The position numbers and the translations under genes were made by a program. From Pseudomonadota bacterium (lineage in GTDB: Bacteria; Pseudomonadota; Alphaproteobacteria; Caulobacterales; Caulobacteraceae): a stretch of 6,815 nt of DNA. The stretch lies in NCBI GenBank assembly GCA_023434265.1, contig JAEYTA010000091.1:1-6815 (forward strand), written 5' to 3'. The notes below the pieces were generated by a model. The model searched no databases. It had not been told where the DNA came from and saw only the letters and a program-made list of their open reading frames with translations. Shown in pieces: positions 5,271-6,815 of this stretch; the stretch's first letter is position 1, and every line of letters starts with the position of its first letter.

Positions 5271-6815
5271 TCAGGCGAGGTCGCCGATGGCCGCGTCGAG
5301 CAGCATGTAGGCCCGCCCGCCATCGGAGGTGAGCCGCGCCAGCACCGTCCCGCCCTCGCCCGCCGCCGCCTGGTCGGCGAGCTCGCGACCGAAGGCCCGG
5401 ACGTAGGCCTCGGCGTCGCCGCGCAGGGCCGGGTCGGTCAGCACCCTGCGCGAGACGCTGCGCACGGCCGCGGGGGCCACCCGGCGGACGATCTGCCGGG
5501 CCCCGTCGGGATCGCCGTCGCCGACCGCGCGCGCGGCCTCCTCGACCCGCGAGCGGGGCAGCAGGGCGTTCGGATCCACGCCCATCCGGCGGATGGCCGC
5601 CACCACGCGCTCGCCGACCGCGTCCAGATCCTCGCCCGGCGCGGCCCCGGCCGGCATCGCCGGCGTATCGAGGTCCAGCGGCGCGTCGCCCGGTCCGTCG
5701 TCGATCAGGTCGCTCCAGCCGAGCGGCCCGGCCGGCGGACTGGCGGGGGCGGACGGGGCCGGCTCGAGCTTCAGACGGCCGCGCAGGCCGAAGCCGCGCG
5801 GTTCGGCCGGCCGCTGGGCGGTCGGCGACGGGGCGGCCTCGGGAGCCGGCTCGGGCCGGCGACGCATCGGCGTCGCATCGCCGGACACCACGCCCATCAG
5901 GCGCACGGCCTCGGTCAGCATGTCGTAGTTGCGGCGCACCCGCTCCTGGAAGCCGGCGTCCAGCGCCTCGGTGTCGGCGGCGGCCTTCTGCGAGGCGGCC
6001 GAGAGGGCGGCCAGCCCTTCCTCCACAGAGCGGCGCACCGCCTCCACCCGCTCGCGGGCCTCGTCGGGCAGCTGCGCCGACCGCTGGTCCAGCTCGCCGA
6101 TGCTCTCGTCGATCCGCGCCAGGGCGGCGTCCATCCGCTCGACCACGAGTTCGAGGCGCTCGAGGGCGCGTTCGCCGGCGACGTCGATCAGGCCGCCGGT
6201 TTCGTCGACGATGCGGCGGGCGCTGTCGACCCGGGCGTCGGCCGCCTCGTCGGCCTTCCGGGCGGCGTCGAACAGGGCCTCGCCCAGCCGGTCGGCCCGG
6301 ATCTGGGCCTGCTCGGCCGCTTCCGCCGCCGCGGCGCGCGACTCCTCGGCGGTGGCCTGCAGCGCCGCCAGGGCCCGGCGGGTCTCCTCCATCAGGGCGT
6401 CCCGCGCCTCGGCGGCGAGCACCTCGAACCGGTCCAGCGCCACCTTTGTGGCCGCGTCGAAGCCGTCCGCCTCGCGCTGCGACATCTCCACCAGGGCCCG
6501 GAACTGGTCGGTCGCCGCCTCGACGAGGTCGCGGACCGCCTCCGTCGTGCGCTCCGACGTCTCGCCCAGTTCGCCGGCGGCGGAGCGGGTCGCGGAAAGG
6601 TGCTCGGCCAGCTGGGCGCGCTGGCTCTCGACCTGGGCGGAGAAGTCCTCCTGGTCCGTGCGCAGGGCGTAGGCGGCGGTGACCAGCGCCGCGCGCTGCT
6701 GGCCGAGGCCTTCCTCGACCGACTGGATCTGCTCGGCGACGCCTGCCCCGGCGTTCTCCAGCCGCAGGGTCTGGCGCGCCAGGTCGTCGGCGGCGACGCG
6801 GGCCGCGTCCTGGGC
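5271..6815 (-). CDS. C-terminal part of a long coiled-coil polarity protein, possibly TipN (partial)
   Basis: The frame is open from the window edge to the TGA at 5271-5273, giving 514 residues with no start in view. An internal GTG (6491) and ATG (6485) lie within the continuous coil and are unlikely to be true starts. Visible residues 1 to about 308 are Ala/Glu/Arg/Gln-rich with heptad spacing and no prolines over long stretches, which indicates an extended coiled coil. A Pro/Ala-rich linker follows at about 309-395. It carries two short motifs, RGRLKLEP at 345-352 and LGWSDLI at 365-371. A compact helical domain at about 396-514 contains MGVDPNALLPRSRVEEAARA and the end AYMLLDAAIGDLA. This order resembles my memory of the Caulobacter TipN C-terminus; TipN marks the new pole and has N-terminal membrane segments, which would lie outside the window. 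Another large scaffold or kinesin-like annotated protein is possible. Confidence 0.85.
   Translation of the reverse strand, partial: AQDAARVAADDLARQTLRLENAGAGVAEQIQSVEEGLGQQRAALVTAAYALRTDQEDFSAQVESQRAQLAEHLSATRSAAGELGETSERTTEAVRDLVEAATDQFRALVEMSQREADGFDAATKVALDRFEVLAAEARDALMEETRRALAALQATAEESRAAAAEAAEQAQIRADRLGEALFDAARKADEAADARVDSARRIVDETGGLIDVAGERALERLELVVERMDAALARIDESIGELDQRSAQLPDEARERVEAVRRSVEEGLAALSAASQKAAADTEALDAGFQERVRRNYDMLTEAVRLMGVVSGDATPMRRRPEPAPEAAPSPTAQRPAEPRGFGLRGRLKLEPAPSAPASPPAGPLGWSDLIDDGPGDAPLDLDTPAMPAGAAPGEDLDAVGERVVAAIRRMGVDPNALLPRSRVEEAARAVGDGDPDGARQIVRRVAPAAVRSVSRRVLTDPALRGDAEAYVRAFGRELADQAAAGEGGTVLARLTSDGGRAYMLLDAAIGDLA

Noticed and set aside
5929..6672. A 247-codon plus-strand frame opposite the coiled-coil gene
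   Set aside because: It is Ser/Arg/Ala repeats mirroring the heptad codons of the opposite strand, with no ribosome site or domain.

Overview
The window is very GC-rich, with dense coding and almost no spacing inside operons. The gene content, several GANTC sites (the CcrM methylation motif) and a Caulobacter-type promoter candidate suggest an alphaproteobacterium of the order Caulobacterales. A Brevundimonas-like genome is my best guess, inferred from the style of the proteins and not proven.

Layout, left to right. (1) Plus strand, 1-1764: the last 38 codons of a protein with a proline-rich tail, most likely the elongation transpeptidase PBP2 (MrdA). It overlaps by ATGA with rodA, the SEDS glycosyltransferase of the elongasome. 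A small cytoplasmic protein of the DUF6173 type follows after a 28-base gap. (2) 1765-2304: 540 bases with no credible gene. The left part can be drawn as a chain of stem-loops, one capped by a GNRA tetraloop. The right part holds two inverted copies of a roughly 50-base REP-like palindromic unit, placed where the rodA transcript and the oppositely oriented pip transcript meet. (3) Minus strand, 2305-3279: a complete prolyl aminopeptidase (pip). (4) 3280-3421: a divergent intergenic region with a candidate promoter for the next gene, possibly giving a leaderless mRNA, with GANTC sites in and beside it. (5) Plus strand, 3422-4585: a major facilitator of the HcaT/phenylpropionate-permease type. 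(6) Minus strand, 4582-5178: a protein that reads like pyroglutamyl peptidase (family C15) but lacks all three catalytic residues. Its stop codon and that of the transporter lie in the same CTAG tetranucleotide. (7) Minus strand, 5271 to the window edge: the C-terminal 514 residues of a long coiled-coil protein with a proline/alanine-rich linker and a compact C-terminal helical domain, which may be the polarity factor TipN.

Two parts concern cell shape and polarity: PBP2/RodA make lateral wall peptidoglycan, and the coiled-coil protein may mark the new pole. Pip is a housekeeping peptidase and the transporter has no inferable substrate beyond its family. I see no phage, transposase, CRISPR array, tRNA or rRNA. 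The points most worth following are the catalytically dead C15-like protein beside the polar coiled-coil gene, and the structured, repeat-bearing 540-base spacer.
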